A stretch of 64,000 nucleotides of DNA from Lachancea thermotolerans CBS 6340 (taxonomy: Eukaryota; Ascomycota; Saccharomycetes; Saccharomycetales; Saccharomycetaceae), in NCBI RefSeq assembly GCF_000142805.1, contig NC_013078.1:496001-560000 (forward strand). Reading direction: 5' to 3'. The position numbers were made by a program, and so were the translations under genes. This document shows positions 17,947-27,579 of this stretch, one piece after another. The notes under the pieces are model-generated. The model searched no databases. It saw nothing but the letters and a program-made list of their open reading frames with translations, and was not told the origin of the DNA. Within the stretch, counting starts at the first letter, position 1, and each line of letters opens with the position of its first letter.

Positions 17947-18731
17947 CGGCCGCTCGCGCGCCCCGCGTGCACCTTCTTGTACCCCCAGAACACCGCCCAC
18001 GCCGCCGTCGTCACCACCACAAAGATCCCGCTCTGGTACGGCTCCGCCACGTCCAGGAACGGGTAGGGGTACGCCGCCCCGCCCGCCCGGTCCACCATCG
18101 TCTCTAGGTACCGCCTGTACCCGAGCCCCAGCGCCGTCACCACCACCCACGCGCGCCCCAGGCTCATCTCGAACGGCCGCTGCTCCACCAGCGCGTAGTC
18201 CGCGCCCAACAGCACCACGGGCGCCAGATGCACCGCGCAGTCCACGGACACTGCCAGGGGCATCCGCGACCCGTCCTTCACGTCGTGCATAATGAGCGGC
18301 AGCGCGAACAGCCGCAGTGGCCAGTACACCACGGCTACCACCGTTTCCACCACCAGCGCCACGGGCAGCGCCACTTGCCGCGCTGCGCGGCGCGCACGCG
18401 CGCCGCCGGCCGCGAGCGCTCCGAGATTCGCTACGTTCGTAATGATCGTCGCCACCACCGCGAGGATCGTTAGGAATTGCCGATGGCCGGCTCCGGCCAG
18501 GCTCGCGGGAAGCCGCACTTCGGTGGCCCGCCACAGGCCCCAGGTGCTCGTACACAAGCACAGCGCGTTGAGCGCTGCGCACGTCATTGTGCGTCCATTT
18601 GCGCGCATTGTTGTAGAGTCGAAATCGTAGTCTCTGGAGTGCACAACAGCGTAGGCCGGCCTGTCGAGCCCCGCGCCCCCCGCGGGCGCCGTCTTCTTGT
18701 ACTGCGGCTGCGGCTGCCGCGGCAGCCGCAT
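17940..18731 (-). CDS. FAR-17a/AIG1-like integral membrane protein (YHR140W homologue)
   Basis: This 263-residue protein has about six hydrophobic segments and the family features HDVKDGSRMPLAVSVDCAVHLAPVVLLGADY and PYPFLDV. The androgen-induced gene 1/FAR-17a family includes human AIG1 and ADTRP, which hydrolyse fatty acid esters of hydroxy fatty acids using a Thr and a His in the membrane; whether the yeast member is such a hydrolase is not shown. The DNA is very GC-rich. The true start could be the ATG at 18731 or an internal Met (about residue 42, MRANGRTM). The next gene is SPS100/YGP1, as in S. cerevisiae (YHR139C-YHR140W), but both are inverted here. Confidence 0.85.
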   Translation of the reverse strand: MRLPRQPQPQYKKTAPAGGAGLDRPAYAVVHSRDYDFDSTTMRANGRTMTCAALNALCLCTSTWGLWRATEVRLPASLAGAGHRQFLTILAVVATIITNVANLGALAAGGARARRAARQVALPVALVVETVVAVVYWPLRLFALPLIMHDVKDGSRMPLAVSVDCAVHLAPVVLLGADYALVEQRPFEMSLGRAWVVVTALGLGYRRYLETMVDRAGGAAYPYPFLDVAEPYQSGIFVVVTTAAWAVFWGYKKVHAGRASGRT

Positions 18732-19227
18732 CCGGCCGCCCGCTGCACCCAGACCCCGGGCCGGCTTCGGTGCCAGCTTCCGGTTGCGGCGGCGCGGCTC
18801 CAGCCCGCTTAGTCAGCGCAGACCTTTCACAGCCCGCGTCTTTTCCCGGAGCAACAGACAGCAAAAAACGGGCCAGCGCCCGGTGTCGGCGGCTCTGGGC
18901 CGGGGGCAACGTGATGTGGCGGTTTGCGCCCATAGCAAGCGCGACAAAAGGCGCGCGGAGCAGCGGGGCGCGGAGTGTGGCAGTGCGGTTGCTCTGGCGC
19001 GGCGCGCTCCGCGCGCGCCAGCGTATAAAGGCGGCGGCCCCCGCGCCTGTCGCGGTGTCGGAGTCGCAGGCCCGTTGTTCAGATCCCCCCAGACACCGCG
19101 CTTTCCCTGGTCTTGTTACACGGCACAGGAATAACACAATCAGTACCGCAAGTACCGCAAGTCCCGCATTTTGAACGGCAGCTAGCTCTCCCCTAAACCG
19201 CCGATCCCTAGCAGCGCACTCCGAACG
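18732..19227. other. GC-rich divergent intergenic region
   Basis: These 496 bases separate the FAR-17a gene and SPS100/YGP1. They are strongly GC-rich up to about 19080, then more balanced. A TATA-like tataaag is near 19023. The very long overlapping frames through this stretch have no recognisable protein content and reflect scarce stop codons. Confidence 0.5.
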
Positions 19228-20265
19228 ATGCGCGCATCCCTAATTCTGTCGGCGATCTGCGCCGCAGGCGCGGCGTCGCCCATCGCGGCCGTCGGCGACG
19301 ACACGACGTACGTGGTCGAGGCCGGCCCCGCGTCGCTGACGCCTTGGAACGTGTGGCCCAGCTGGTCCAACGCGTCCAACGTGTCCAACTACTCGAATCT
19401 CAGCAACGCGACCGCGCAGGTGGCCGCGCCCAAGCTGGAGGTGATCGTCACGGGCGGCCAGTACACGATGTCCAACTGGAGCTCGGAGGTGCACGTGACC
19501 CGGCTCTTCAACCAGTCCACGCTCAACGCGACGCAGCTGGCGCGCGTCGCGCAGAGCGTCGAGGGCGCCCTCGATGGTGGCGAGTACACGGGCGTCGTGG
19601 TGCTCGGGGCCGGGCGCGCGCTCGAGGCGCTCGGGTTCTACCTGAGCGTCGTGGTCGACACGCCTGAGAACGTGGTGGTCGCGTCCGCGCTGGAGGACGG
19701 CGTCGCGACCGCGTGGTCCGCGTGGAGCTGGTTCCGCGGCGCGCTCGTGGTCGACGGCGGCGTCATCTACTCCGGCGCCGCCTACAGCCCCAGCGCGCCC
19801 GGCTGGGGCGCGCTGGGCTCCGTCATCGCCGGGGCGCCCCGCTACTGGTTCACGCCCGCGTGGCCCACGCTGCTGGCGCCCTGGGGCTCGCTCCGCGTCA
19901 ACTTCACCAACTTCACCGACATCGTGCCCGCGCCCGCGGCCAACGCGACCAACAGCTCCTCCAGCATGACCGTGCCCGTCGTTTTCGACGGCTACTACGA
20001 CCCCTCCATCGTGTCCTCGCTGAGCACCGCCATCGCCGGGCTCGTGGTCGTGTCCTCGGGCAACTCCACGGCCTCGGACCTGACCTCCTCCAACATCCCC
20101 GTGGTCTTCACCTCGGACGACGGCGCCACCATCCTGCCCGAGGACGTGCCCGCGGGCGCCATTGCGGGCGGCGACCTGTCGCCTCTGAAGGCCCAGCTGC
20201 TGCTCTCCATCGCGCTCTCCAAGGACGTTAAGGAAACCTCCTCGCTGCAGCAGCTCTTCGCCTAG
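19228..20265 (+). CDS. SPS100/YGP1: Secreted glycoprotein of the Sps100/Ygp1 family
   Basis: The 345-residue protein has a signal peptide (MRASLILSAICAAGAAS) and a spacer with five N-glycosylation sequons placed every third residue (N48, N51, N54, N57, N60), plus eight more sequons. The body begins APKLEVIVTGGQY and resembles an L-asparaginase-like fold (VVVLGAGRALEALGFYLSVVVDTPENVVVAS), as in Ygp1 and Sps100. These are cell-wall-related secreted glycoproteins, made on nutrient limitation (Ygp1) or in spore wall maturation (Sps100). The third-position GC is extreme compared with genes outside the 16-21 kb block. It is one gene here against the YNL160W/YHR139C pair. Confidence 0.92.
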   Translation: MRASLILSAICAAGAASPIAAVGDDTTYVVEAGPASLTPWNVWPSWSNASNVSNYSNLSNATAQVAAPKLEVIVTGGQYTMSNWSSEVHVTRLFNQSTLNATQLARVAQSVEGALDGGEYTGVVVLGAGRALEALGFYLSVVVDTPENVVVASALEDGVATAWSAWSWFRGALVVDGGVIYSGAAYSPSAPGWGALGSVIAGAPRYWFTPAWPTLLAPWGSLRVNFTNFTDIVPAPAANATNSSSSMTVPVVFDGYYDPSIVSSLSTAIAGLVVVSSGNSTASDLTSSNIPVVFTSDDGATILPEDVPAGAIAGGDLSPLKAQLLLSIALSKDVKETSSLQQLFA

Positions 20266-20621
20266 ACTCTACACCACATGCCATGACACTATTCTTCACT
20301 TTCGATTTACGCCCCATTCTTTTATGATTCGTCCCCGACGGAACCCAAAACTACAAAACTACGCAATACCCGAGCCGCTGCGTGCGCGCGTGCGCGCGCC
20401 CCCGCGCGGTCTCTACTGCTGTTTAGTCACGCAGTGTGTAATCTATACTCTAGTTCCAGTCAATTATTATATTATTTTCGCCAAATTACTGTGTTATTTG
20501 CACAAAGCGGCGGTCGTCTTAGACTTATGTTATGTTGTCCAGCGAATGTCAGAACAAGCGCTAAAAATATAAAATAAACAAACTACTACAAACACTACCG
20601 TAACTCGCAACGTCGCACGGC
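20266..20621. other. Convergent intergenic, SPS100/YGP1 and reductase copy 2
   Basis: The 356 bases lie between two gene ends. They hold AT-rich 3' processing-like sequence and a short GT/GC-rich alternation (tgcgtgcgcgcgtgcgcgc near 20382). I see no gene. Confidence 0.5.
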
Positions 20622-21707
20622 TCACGTGTGCCGCTCCTGGAACCGCATGATTTGCCGCGTGGCGTCCACCACTGTGGTCTCGAAGGACTTGAACTCCATC
20701 CCCGTAAGCTCGCATGTATTGTCGTTGTTGTAGCGCGTCAGCTGGCCCATGTACTGCTGATTTTCTGTAGGCAGGCCCTGTGGGATCTTGCCCTGCAGCT
20801 CCGGGAACCGCGCGTTCAGCACGTCCACGATCCGCTGCATGTTGAACTTGCCGTCCTCGTAGCTATTCTGCTTGATGCCCGTGCCGTTGACCGGGAAGAG
20901 CCTGTGTCCGGCCAGCGCGGCGTTCCGCAGAGGCAGAATGTGCAGCAATGCGGCGTCGCGCACGTCGCAGCAGATGCCGCGCGGCTTGGCAAACGGGCCC
21001 TGCTCGTCCGCCGACATTTCCAGCGCTTTCTTAATGAACAGAGCGGTCGTGTTCCACTCCGCACGGCCCAGCTCCCACTCAAAGACGTGCGGCCCAAAGA
21101 CGTAGGGCGGATTGACTGTGGTCAACGTGTATGGCACGCAGTCCTTGTTATCCTCATAAAACTTCCACACCAGCTGCTCCGCGATCTTCTTCGACGCCGC
21201 ATACGCCTTGCTTTCCTTGTCCTTGGCGACCTCCCAGGTGACCGGGTTCCACGACTTCTCCGTGATCACGCACTGTGGGTTCGCGGCGTTGTCCAGGTCC
21301 ATCAAAGCGGAGAAGGAGGACGTCACGACCACGCGCTTGACGTTGTGGCCGCGTTTCCTGATCGACTCCAGCACGTTCTTCGTGCCCTCACGAGTCGGAA
21401 CCAGATACGCTTCCTCGTTCGTTTTTCCTTGGCCCAGCAACGCAGGGGGCGCCGTGTGAATGACGTGCTGGATATCAGGATGCTGCTCAAACACCTCTTC
21501 AAATGCGTCTTCTGCCGCTACGTCTTCCACCACCACAACGTCCAACACCGCGTACGGATAGTAGTGCTCAAACGAGTACGCGATTTTGTTTGCATCCTCT
21601 GGCGTCCCCACGGTCGCTATAACGTGGTATCTCTCGGACTGTAAAATGTTGATTATGTGCATGGCAATGTAGCCAGAGGCCCCTGTGACCAGAACCTTTT
21701 CATCCAT
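20622..21707 (-). CDS. NADPH-dependent aldehyde/ketone reductase, GRE2/ARI1 family (copy 2)
   Basis: This 361-residue enzyme is colinear with the copy at 4939-6024 and shares its MDEKVLVTG start. It has the cofactor loop TGASGYIAMH (residues 8-17) and the catalytic Y169/K173 in AYAASKK. The family reduces carbonyl compounds such as methylglyoxal and branched aldehydes with NADPH. The two copies have the same length but differ at many residues, and this one uses GC-rich codons, matching the local composition. The gene lies between SPS100/YGP1 and CBK1, where S. cerevisiae has none. Its exact substrate cannot be inferred. Confidence 0.93.
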   Translation of the reverse strand: MDEKVLVTGASGYIAMHIINILQSERYHVIATVGTPEDANKIAYSFEHYYPYAVLDVVVVEDVAAEDAFEEVFEQHPDIQHVIHTAPPALLGQGKTNEEAYLVPTREGTKNVLESIRKRGHNVKRVVVTSSFSALMDLDNAANPQCVITEKSWNPVTWEVAKDKESKAYAASKKIAEQLVWKFYEDNKDCVPYTLTTVNPPYVFGPHVFEWELGRAEWNTTALFIKKALEMSADEQGPFAKPRGICCDVRDAALLHILPLRNAALAGHRLFPVNGTGIKQNSYEDGKFNMQRIVDVLNARFPELQGKIPQGLPTENQQYMGQLTRYNNDNTCELTGMEFKSFETTVVDATRQIMRFQERHT

Positions 21708-22183
21708 GACTTCGGCAGAGCTGTGCTTGGGGCGGATTCAGCAGAGCAACCCCATCCAGCCAAAAAGCTCTTCGTCTTTATACTAAGCGTGCTGTGGCCA
21801 GCCATGCTATGCTCTCAGGGCAGCTTCCGAGTGCGCTCCTAATTTGATGTGGGGTAAAAGCTTGTGCCGTGGCTGTATCGTTCCAACCCAGCGAGGCTGG
21901 CCCCTGTAGAAGGGGACAACCTTGAAGAAGAAAAGCACGTCTAGCAGGTGACATTTTGCTAAGAAGGTGATAAAGGGTCCAAGTTTCAATTACTGAGGCC
22001 GATAAGATGTGTTCGTGACAACCCTTTTTCGTACGGTTTGCTCGCTCAACTCAATACTCTTGGGCGACCGCTTGATGGCAATGATTTCGGCACTGGCCGC
22101 ACGAGTCGCGGCTCAATGACTACATGACACATACTGTTAAAGTTTGTTTCCCTTGAATTGGTCTTTAGATGTATAAACACGAT
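21708..22183. other. Intergenic reductase copy 2 / CBK1
   Basis: The 476 bases contain the reductase promoter (with tttatactaag near 21777) and the CBK1 3' end. I see no gene or repeat. Confidence 0.5.
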
Positions 22184-24328
22184 CTACAATGCATTTTTTC
22201 TGGTCAGATAGTCGAACCTCGAGTAGGTGTAGCCAATGAACGGCAAATCCTCTTTGCTGGCAGACCCAGTGACGCCTTGCTTCATCATTTGCTCGCGCTG
22301 TCTAGCAGCTTGGGCCATCGCAGGACTGTCTGGCACATTTTCCAGCTCGTCAGTAGGGAAGAACCTTGTATCCGTGATACTGCTTAATTTTGGAATGTAA
22401 GGCGCCTCAACTTGTCTAATAGTGTTCCAGTCGACGCCGCGGAAAAATGGATGGTTCTTTATTTCATCTGCGCCCCCGTGCCGACCCAGCCTCTGGTCTG
22501 CGTGGGTCAAGAGCCTGCGAATAAGGTCTTCAGCCTCGTAGGAGATGTGGATGTCGTCGGGGAATTGCAGTGCCTGTTCGAAATTCATGATCTTCCTGTA
22601 TGTCTCTTGCGGCGTTTCCGAGCAGAATGGAGGCCACCCGATCAAACATTCGTACATGATTGCTCCCAGAGACCACCAGTCACACTCCTGCCCGTATCCC
22701 TGGTAAAGGAAGATTTCCGGCGCAATGTAATCCGGCGTACCTACAGTGGAGTACGCCATCAAACGACGCGACTTTCTCCAGGTCTGAATCTGCTGCCTGT
22801 TAGTCATCGTCAGATGGATGGCGTCCACGAACATGGTGTTCCGGTTGCTGCCGTTGCTGGTGTCGTTGCCGGCCGCAATTCCCATCTGAGGCTTCTGCAG
22901 GTTCCCTGAAGCCGCGTTGACTTCGTCCTGCTGTAGCAGCTTTTTGTAATAGTTTGAGTCGTGGGTTTTGTGGAAGCCGGTAGACAACCCAAAGTCAGAG
23001 AGCTTGATGTGTCCTCGTATGTCAATCAGAATATTATCAGGCTTGATGTCTCTGTGGATGAAACCCAGCTTGTGAATAGCCTCGATGGCGAGGATACACT
23101 CGGCCATGTAAAACCGCGTCACATCCTCGGTGAAGATCTGCCACCGGATCAGCATAGTCATGAGGTCACCACCGGGCAAGAACTCCATAATCAGGTACAG
23201 GTACTGCGTGTCCTGGAAAGAGTAGTATAGAGACACCACCCACGGCGAGTCGCTTCCTGCCAAAACATCTCTCTCCGCTTTGACGTGTGCGAGTTGGTCC
23301 TTCTTGTACATCTCCGACTTCAAAAGCGTCTTCATGGCGTAAATTTTGCCCGTGTCTCGCTTCTGCACAAGTCTAACTTCACCGAAAGCACCCTTACCGA
23401 TAACTTTGACGGTCTGGAAATCTTCCAACGACAGACGAGTCCGACGCAGTCTCAGAAACTGCGACTCTTTCTTGCCCAGAGTTGACAGCTGTCTGCTCTT
23501 GCGCTCGTCCGACCAGTCCTGAGAGACTAGCTGCGACTCGAGCTCCACTCTTCTCTGGTTCCGCTCTATGGCATAATTCACGGATGATTGATAGAAGTTC
23601 TCGATCTTTAGCTTCACGGTGGCAGCCTTGTCCTGAGTGGACTTTGACAACAGATCAGGCCGTCTTTCAAAGTACATGTAATTTGAAACCGGGTTGGCAG
23701 GGTTCTGGGGGCGCTGCTGTTGGTCCATTAGAGGTTGTGGCTGTGTAACCCCTCTCAAACTCCTAACCGGACTGCTCTGCGCGGGCGGAACGGGTGTGAA
23801 TTGCTGCTGAGCGTGAGGGCTTTGCAATGTGTGACTTTCCGCACCGTAGTCAGACCCTAGGGAGTACTGGCCTGGTGAAACATGAGGGTTCGAGAATACG
23901 TTGTTGCGTAAGTTGCTCTGTGAGTTGTTGTTGTGGTTGTAAGTGCTCTGTGCGGTACCAAAGTTGCTCGTAGGCGGAGTGCTGAGCACGGGTGGATTCT
24001 GTGCGGATAAAAACCCGGTGCTGTTGGTTGGTGTAGAGGGGTAGTTCAGGTTCGGGACATCAGTGAACCCGCCATGTATCGGCGAAGTTCCGCGCATCGG
24101 CACTTCCTTCTGCAGGTGGTCTTGTAGGGACTGGTGGGAACCCTGCTCGCGAAGGTAGTTGGAGCTGAACGCTGCAGCTGGCGGTCTAGCCATACCGCTG
24201 CCCGTGTTGTGAGATCCGTTTGATGCTGCTGAATAACGGTTTGGGCTCTGATAGCTATCGTTCTTTCCAGCTCCAGGGCTGTAAGTAGCACCAGGCTTCC
24301 CGTAGGAATTGTTGACGCCGCCAAACAT
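22184..24328 (-). CDS. CBK1: NDR/LATS-family kinase Cbk1 of the RAM network
   Basis: The 714-residue protein has a Gln/Asn/Ser-rich N-terminus (1-220), an NDR N-terminal regulatory region that binds Mob2 (about 230-300, including [24 protein letters not shown]), and an AGC kinase domain from [15 protein letters not shown]. It shows [19 protein letters not shown], the long NDR insert, the activation loop [14 protein letters not shown] and the hydrophobic motif [12 protein letters not shown] with T701. Cbk1 with Mob2 drives polarised growth, cell-wall mRNA control via Ssd1, and Ace2-dependent septum breakdown in daughter cells. Its targets DSE2 and related genes include one within this window. 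The gene adjoins RPL42, as YNL161W does. Confidence 0.97.
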   Translation of the reverse strand: MFGGVNNSYGKPGATYSPGAGKNDSYQSPNRYSAASNGSHNTGSGMARPPAAAFSSNYLREQGSHQSLQDHLQKEVPMRGTSPIHGGFTDVPNLNYPSTPTNSTGFLSAQNPPVLSTPPTSNFGTAQSTYNHNNNSQSNLRNNVFSNPHVSPGQYSLGSDYGAESHTLQSPHAQQQFTPVPPAQSSPVRSLRGVTQPQPLMDQQQRPQNPANPVSNYMYFERRPDLLSKSTQDKAATVKLKIENFYQSSVNYAIERNQRRVELESQLVSQDWSDERKSRQLSTLGKKESQFLRLRRTRLSLEDFQTVKVIGKGAFGEVRLVQKRDTGKIYAMKTLLKSEMYKKDQLAHVKAERDVLAGSDSPWVVSLYYSFQDTQYLYLIMEFLPGGDLMTMLIRWQIFTEDVTRFYMAECILAIEAIHKLGFIHRDIKPDNILIDIRGHIKLSDFGLSTGFHKTHDSNYYKKLLQQDEVNAASGNLQKPQMGIAAGNDTSNGSNRNTMFVDAIHLTMTNRQQIQTWRKSRRLMAYSTVGTPDYIAPEIFLYQGYGQECDWWSLGAIMYECLIGWPPFCSETPQETYRKIMNFEQALQFPDDIHISYEAEDLIRRLLTHADQRLGRHGGADEIKNHPFFRGVDWNTIRQVEAPYIPKLSSITDTRFFPTDELENVPDSPAMAQAARQREQMMKQGVTGSASKEDLPFIGYTYSRFDYLTRKNAL

Positions 24329-24646
24329 GATCTCTCAAGGCTTGGCTAGTGCGAGCTATGAAGTGCAAGATGCGTTGTGATCTCGAGTAGCCAGAACACT
24401 TGAAATGAGTTATGCTCTAAGTAGCGTGTTCGCCGGGTAACAACGACACATGAGGGCACACCGTACCATGACAGTCGGCCAGCTACCAGAAGCGCCCAGC
24501 CCATTCGCGTTCAGGCAGGCTATTCAGATAATGATATAGCATCTCTAGTGTTACCTTATACAATTTAGTACAGATGAGTAAAGAAAGCGTGAGAAAAGGG
24601 TACTAAACATGAGTTGTAGATGTGAGCAAATAACAACGAGGTCAGC
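24329..24646. other. Intergenic CBK1 promoter / RPL42 3' end
   Basis: The 318 bases contain the CBK1 promoter and RPL42 terminator. No other feature was seen. Confidence 0.5.
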
Positions 24647-25302
24647 TTAAAATTGCAAAGCTTGGCCCTTCTGCTTCTTCTCACCACCCAATTCGAAGTG
24701 CTTACATCTCTTCAAAGCCAGCTGGGCTCTGGTCTTGCAGACGACACATTCCAATCTCAAGACAACCTTCTTGGTAACCTTGGCTTTCTTGTGGAAGATA
24801 GGTCTGGTCTGACCACCGAAACCGCGCTGCTTACGGTCGTAACGTCTCTTACCCTGAGCGTACAAAGAAGCCTTACCGGCCTTGTATTGGGTGACCTTGT
24901 GTTGGGTGTGCTTGCGGCATTGCTTGCCCTTGCAGTAGGTCCTTCTGGTCTTTGGAACGTTAACTGAGAAACGAGTTAGTAGGTGATGGCAAGATTCGGA
25001 CACGGGGCGCGTTTGCAGTGCAGAGCCCGGGCTGAGCCGTCATGACCGGGTCTTATAGTTTATGGCTGGCGACGATTCCGGAGGCCTGCTCCCACGGACG
25101 ATGTCAGCGTGCTTTTCAGGCCTCTGTCTCTCCCTGAGGCTTCCTCACGACGTAGGCTGGTTTTCCTGCCCAGCTTGATTCCCACGTTCTATCTCTCGAT
25201 CTTGGGTATTGAGCTTCTTGCTCCCCTCCAAGCACCTGGCATTCTGCGTTGCTCGTTTGTCACCCGCAATCACTTCATTTATCACTCTTTTGACATACCC
25301 AT
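24647..25302 (-). CDS. RPL42: 60S ribosomal protein L42 (eL42), one intron
   Basis: Exon 1 is the four bases ATGG at 25302-25299 and exon 2 is 24963-24647 (minus strand). The product is 106 residues, [15 protein letters not shown]..., with zinc-ribbon Cys pairs ([11 protein letters not shown] and [11 protein letters not shown]) and the eL42 tail [13 protein letters not shown]. eL42 lies near the E site and carries the residue linked to cycloheximide sensitivity. Q in [16 protein letters not shown] differs slightly from S. cerevisiae. The intron after ATGG matches the RPL42A/B arrangement in S. cerevisiae. It is one gene here against YHR141C/YNL162W, flanked by CBK1 and CHS7. A longer read-through frame starting at 25003 is intron sequence. 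Confidence 0.96.
24964..25298 (-). other. Spliceosomal intron of RPL42 (335 bases)
   Basis: On the minus strand it starts GTATGT (25298-25293), has TACTAAC at 24981-24975, and ends TCAG at 24964. The branch lies unusually close to the 3' site (about 12 bases from the branch A). Confidence 0.93.
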
Positions 25303-26153
25303 TGCGACTGATGCTTCTTTCTTGCTGGTAACTGTAATGCCTTGAAGCTACAATAGCCAACATTTACGAACTTGCATTATTTTTCCAGGAGTCCAGACCG
25401 GTCAGAGCTGCTGCGACGCTGCTGCCGTACAGTCCAACCAGTGACCCGCGTCGGCGCGGTGAGACCTAGGCGGCCGTCCTGCCCAGGGCTCTGCTCAGGG
25501 CTAGGCGGGAGTGGGAGGGAGCACCAGGCTAGCCAGCCCCTGGAGCTCCTGCCTGGGCAGGGCGGGCACGCTGCGCTAGGCAGAACCCGGGCGCTGCCTA
25601 CGCCCAGAGAGCTGCCAGGCTCTGCGTCCTTTCGTTGCGCCGCCACTTCGCTTGCGAGCGAGAGACGCAAAAACTTTAAAAAATATCGGTGCTGATTAAT
25701 GTTATATGTATGGGTTGAAAACTGATGTAAGGATGTAAGTCACAAAAATGAACCGACGTGACGTACACGTGACATTAATTGTTAACCAGAGAAGACGCAG
25801 GCACAATTGGAGCGCAAGCGCCGCACAGCAGCGTGACCTGAACTAGTTCGTTTCCGGGCCTTTTGGCCCTTGTGAGAGGCTGTCTCACATACGCCGTTCA
25901 AAAGGACATACACGAGAATAAGGACTGTTGTTTCTCTGCATTTCGCGGCGCTCTGTCGCGAAAATGTACATGAAAGAATCGGCCGTTTGAATACTAAAGT
26001 ATTTGGACCCGTCGTATTACCGTTTTGAGCCAAATCATCCGTCCCGTCAAATTTGTGAAACAAAAATAGAGAGCATCTCAATCGAGAGTACGTTCTAACG
26101 CAGCTATAGCCTGTTCAGCGCACCCTGTGTTCCTCTGCGCGCCGACACCAGTC
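25303..26153. other. Divergent intergenic region RPL42 / CHS7
   Basis: The 851 bases hold both promoters. A GC-rich block with short direct and inverted repeats spans about 25441-25625 and is flanked by AT-rich DNA. I did not find a clear Rap1 site. No tRNA or protein gene is evident. Confidence 0.5.
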
Positions 26154-27107
26154 ATGGGATTCGGAGATTTTCGTTCCATCTGCTCCAAAACACCGCTGCC
26201 GCTGTGCTCGGTGATCAAGTCCTCTAAACACCTGGTTCTGGGCGCCCACCAGAAGGTCGAGGATTTCGACACGAAAGACTTCCGAACTGGCGTGCTTCCC
26301 AAGTGCTACGCGCGCTCGATCGACGTTGCCAACACTGTTGTGTTCCAGATCGGCAATGCATTCGTGAATATCGGCGCGCTGGGTGTGATCATGTTCATGA
26401 TCTACTCCACGCGCCAAAAATACACCGCGATCGGCCGCTCTGAGTACGGCTTCTTCTTTGAACTCTGCCTCGCGCTCATCTGCTTCACACTGGTCGTGGA
26501 CTGCGGCGTCTCGCCGCCGGGCTCGGACTCCTACCCGTACTTCGTTGCGGTCCAGATTGCTTTCGCGGGCGCGTGCTGCTGGACCATGGCCGTGCTTGGG
26601 TTTCTCGGCTTCAGATTCTGGGAGGACGGGACCCGCAAATCCATGGCGCTCGTCCGCGGGATGGCCTTTATAGGGTTCATTATCAACTTCCTCGTGGCAG
26701 TCTTCTCATTCAAGGCCTGGAAGGCCGTTGACTCGTACGCGGAAAGCAACACCACTGGCCTGTTCGTGGTCATGTATCTGTTGAACGCCATCGCCATATT
26801 CCTGTACATCGTGTGCCAGCTGATAGTCTCGCTCTTCGTCATCAACAACTTGTGGGCGGCCGGCGCGGTTCTCCTGGGCCTTTTCTTCTTGGTTGCAGGC
26901 CAAGTTATAACCTACGCATTCTCAGACGCCATATGCGTTGGCGTCAAGCACTACTTGGACGGCCTGTTCTTCGGCAGTCTGTGCAATATCTTTGCACTCA
27001 TGATGGTCTATAAAAACTGGGACATGACCACTGACGACGATCTGGAATTCAGCGTTAGCGTGAACAAAGGCAATGAGCTGGGCTTCATGTCGGACTTTAA
27101 CTTTTAA
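26154..27107 (+). CDS. CHS7: Chitin synthase III export chaperone Chs7
   Basis: This 317-residue protein matches Chs7 in length (316) and sequence (MGFGDFRSICSKTPLPLCSVIK). Seven hydrophobic segments are visible. Chs7 is an ER chaperone required to fold and export Chs3, and it also accompanies Chs3 at the plasma membrane. The frame is open nine codons further upstream without an ATG; the conserved MGFG start at 26154 is chosen. Chitin made by Chs3 at the septum is later attacked with help from daughter-specific enzymes such as the DSE2 product, coded 5.6 kb away. The order RPL42-CHS7 follows YHR141C-YHR142W. Confidence 0.97.
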   Translation: MGFGDFRSICSKTPLPLCSVIKSSKHLVLGAHQKVEDFDTKDFRTGVLPKCYARSIDVANTVVFQIGNAFVNIGALGVIMFMIYSTRQKYTAIGRSEYGFFFELCLALICFTLVVDCGVSPPGSDSYPYFVAVQIAFAGACCWTMAVLGFLGFRFWEDGTRKSMALVRGMAFIGFIINFLVAVFSFKAWKAVDSYAESNTTGLFVVMYLLNAIAIFLYIVCQLIVSLFVINNLWAAGAVLLGLFFLVAGQVITYAFSDAICVGVKHYLDGLFFGSLCNIFALMMVYKNWDMTTDDDLEFSVSVNKGNELGFMSDFNF

Positions 27108-27219
27108 ATTCTTTCTCGAAAACACTTTGGGACTCTCACTTGTATATTACACATATAGACGTTTGGCGTTGCATCTCACCACTATTCCACTCAGTACAGT
27201 ACGAATAAAAAAAACAACA

Positions 27220-27429
27220 TTACCGTTTTTGCTGCTCTTCCTCCTCTAGTCGCCGTTTGGCCGCATTCAATATTTCCGCGTCTTTGGTGTACACTATGTT
27301 GTCAATCGCTTCCCGTTCATTGAAGGGGTAGCAACATCCCTCGTTTGGGCATATTATCAAGCTGTAGTTTTGCTGGATAAGGCATTTCTTGAGTTCTTCA
27401 CCGCATTGTGGACAGCTCTTTTCGCTCAT
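27220..27429 (-). CDS. Small zinc-ribbon protein (YNL162W-A homologue)
   Basis: This 69-residue protein has two Cys pairs (CPQCGEELKKC and CPNEGCCYPF) that would form a zinc ribbon, then an acidic and basic helical tail. It matches S. cerevisiae YNL162W-A in length and motif. That gene lies between RPL42A and RIA1/EFL1, as here. The function of the yeast protein is not established to my knowledge. Confidence 0.9.
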   Translation of the reverse strand: MSEKSCPQCGEELKKCLIQQNYSLIICPNEGCCYPFNEREAIDNIVYTKDAEILNAAKRRLEEEEQQKR

Positions 27430-27579
27430 GAGATCGCTTTGATGCGTGCGTGGCTGTTCCCTCTTCTGTGCAATAAGCTCATCGCCAACTTTTTTCAGTA
27501 TTTAATTAATACCTACTAATTTGCGATTTAAAGGAAGTTACCATTTTGCATTCGAACATACCCAACTCCGCTCGAAACC

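Noticed and set aside
17833-19137. A 434-codon minus-strand frame across the FAR-17a gene and its upstream region
   Set aside because: It has Arg/Ala/Gly-rich composition without a family or hydrophobic pattern. High GC makes stop codons rare; the overlapping 263-residue FAR-17a protein in another frame has the family motifs.
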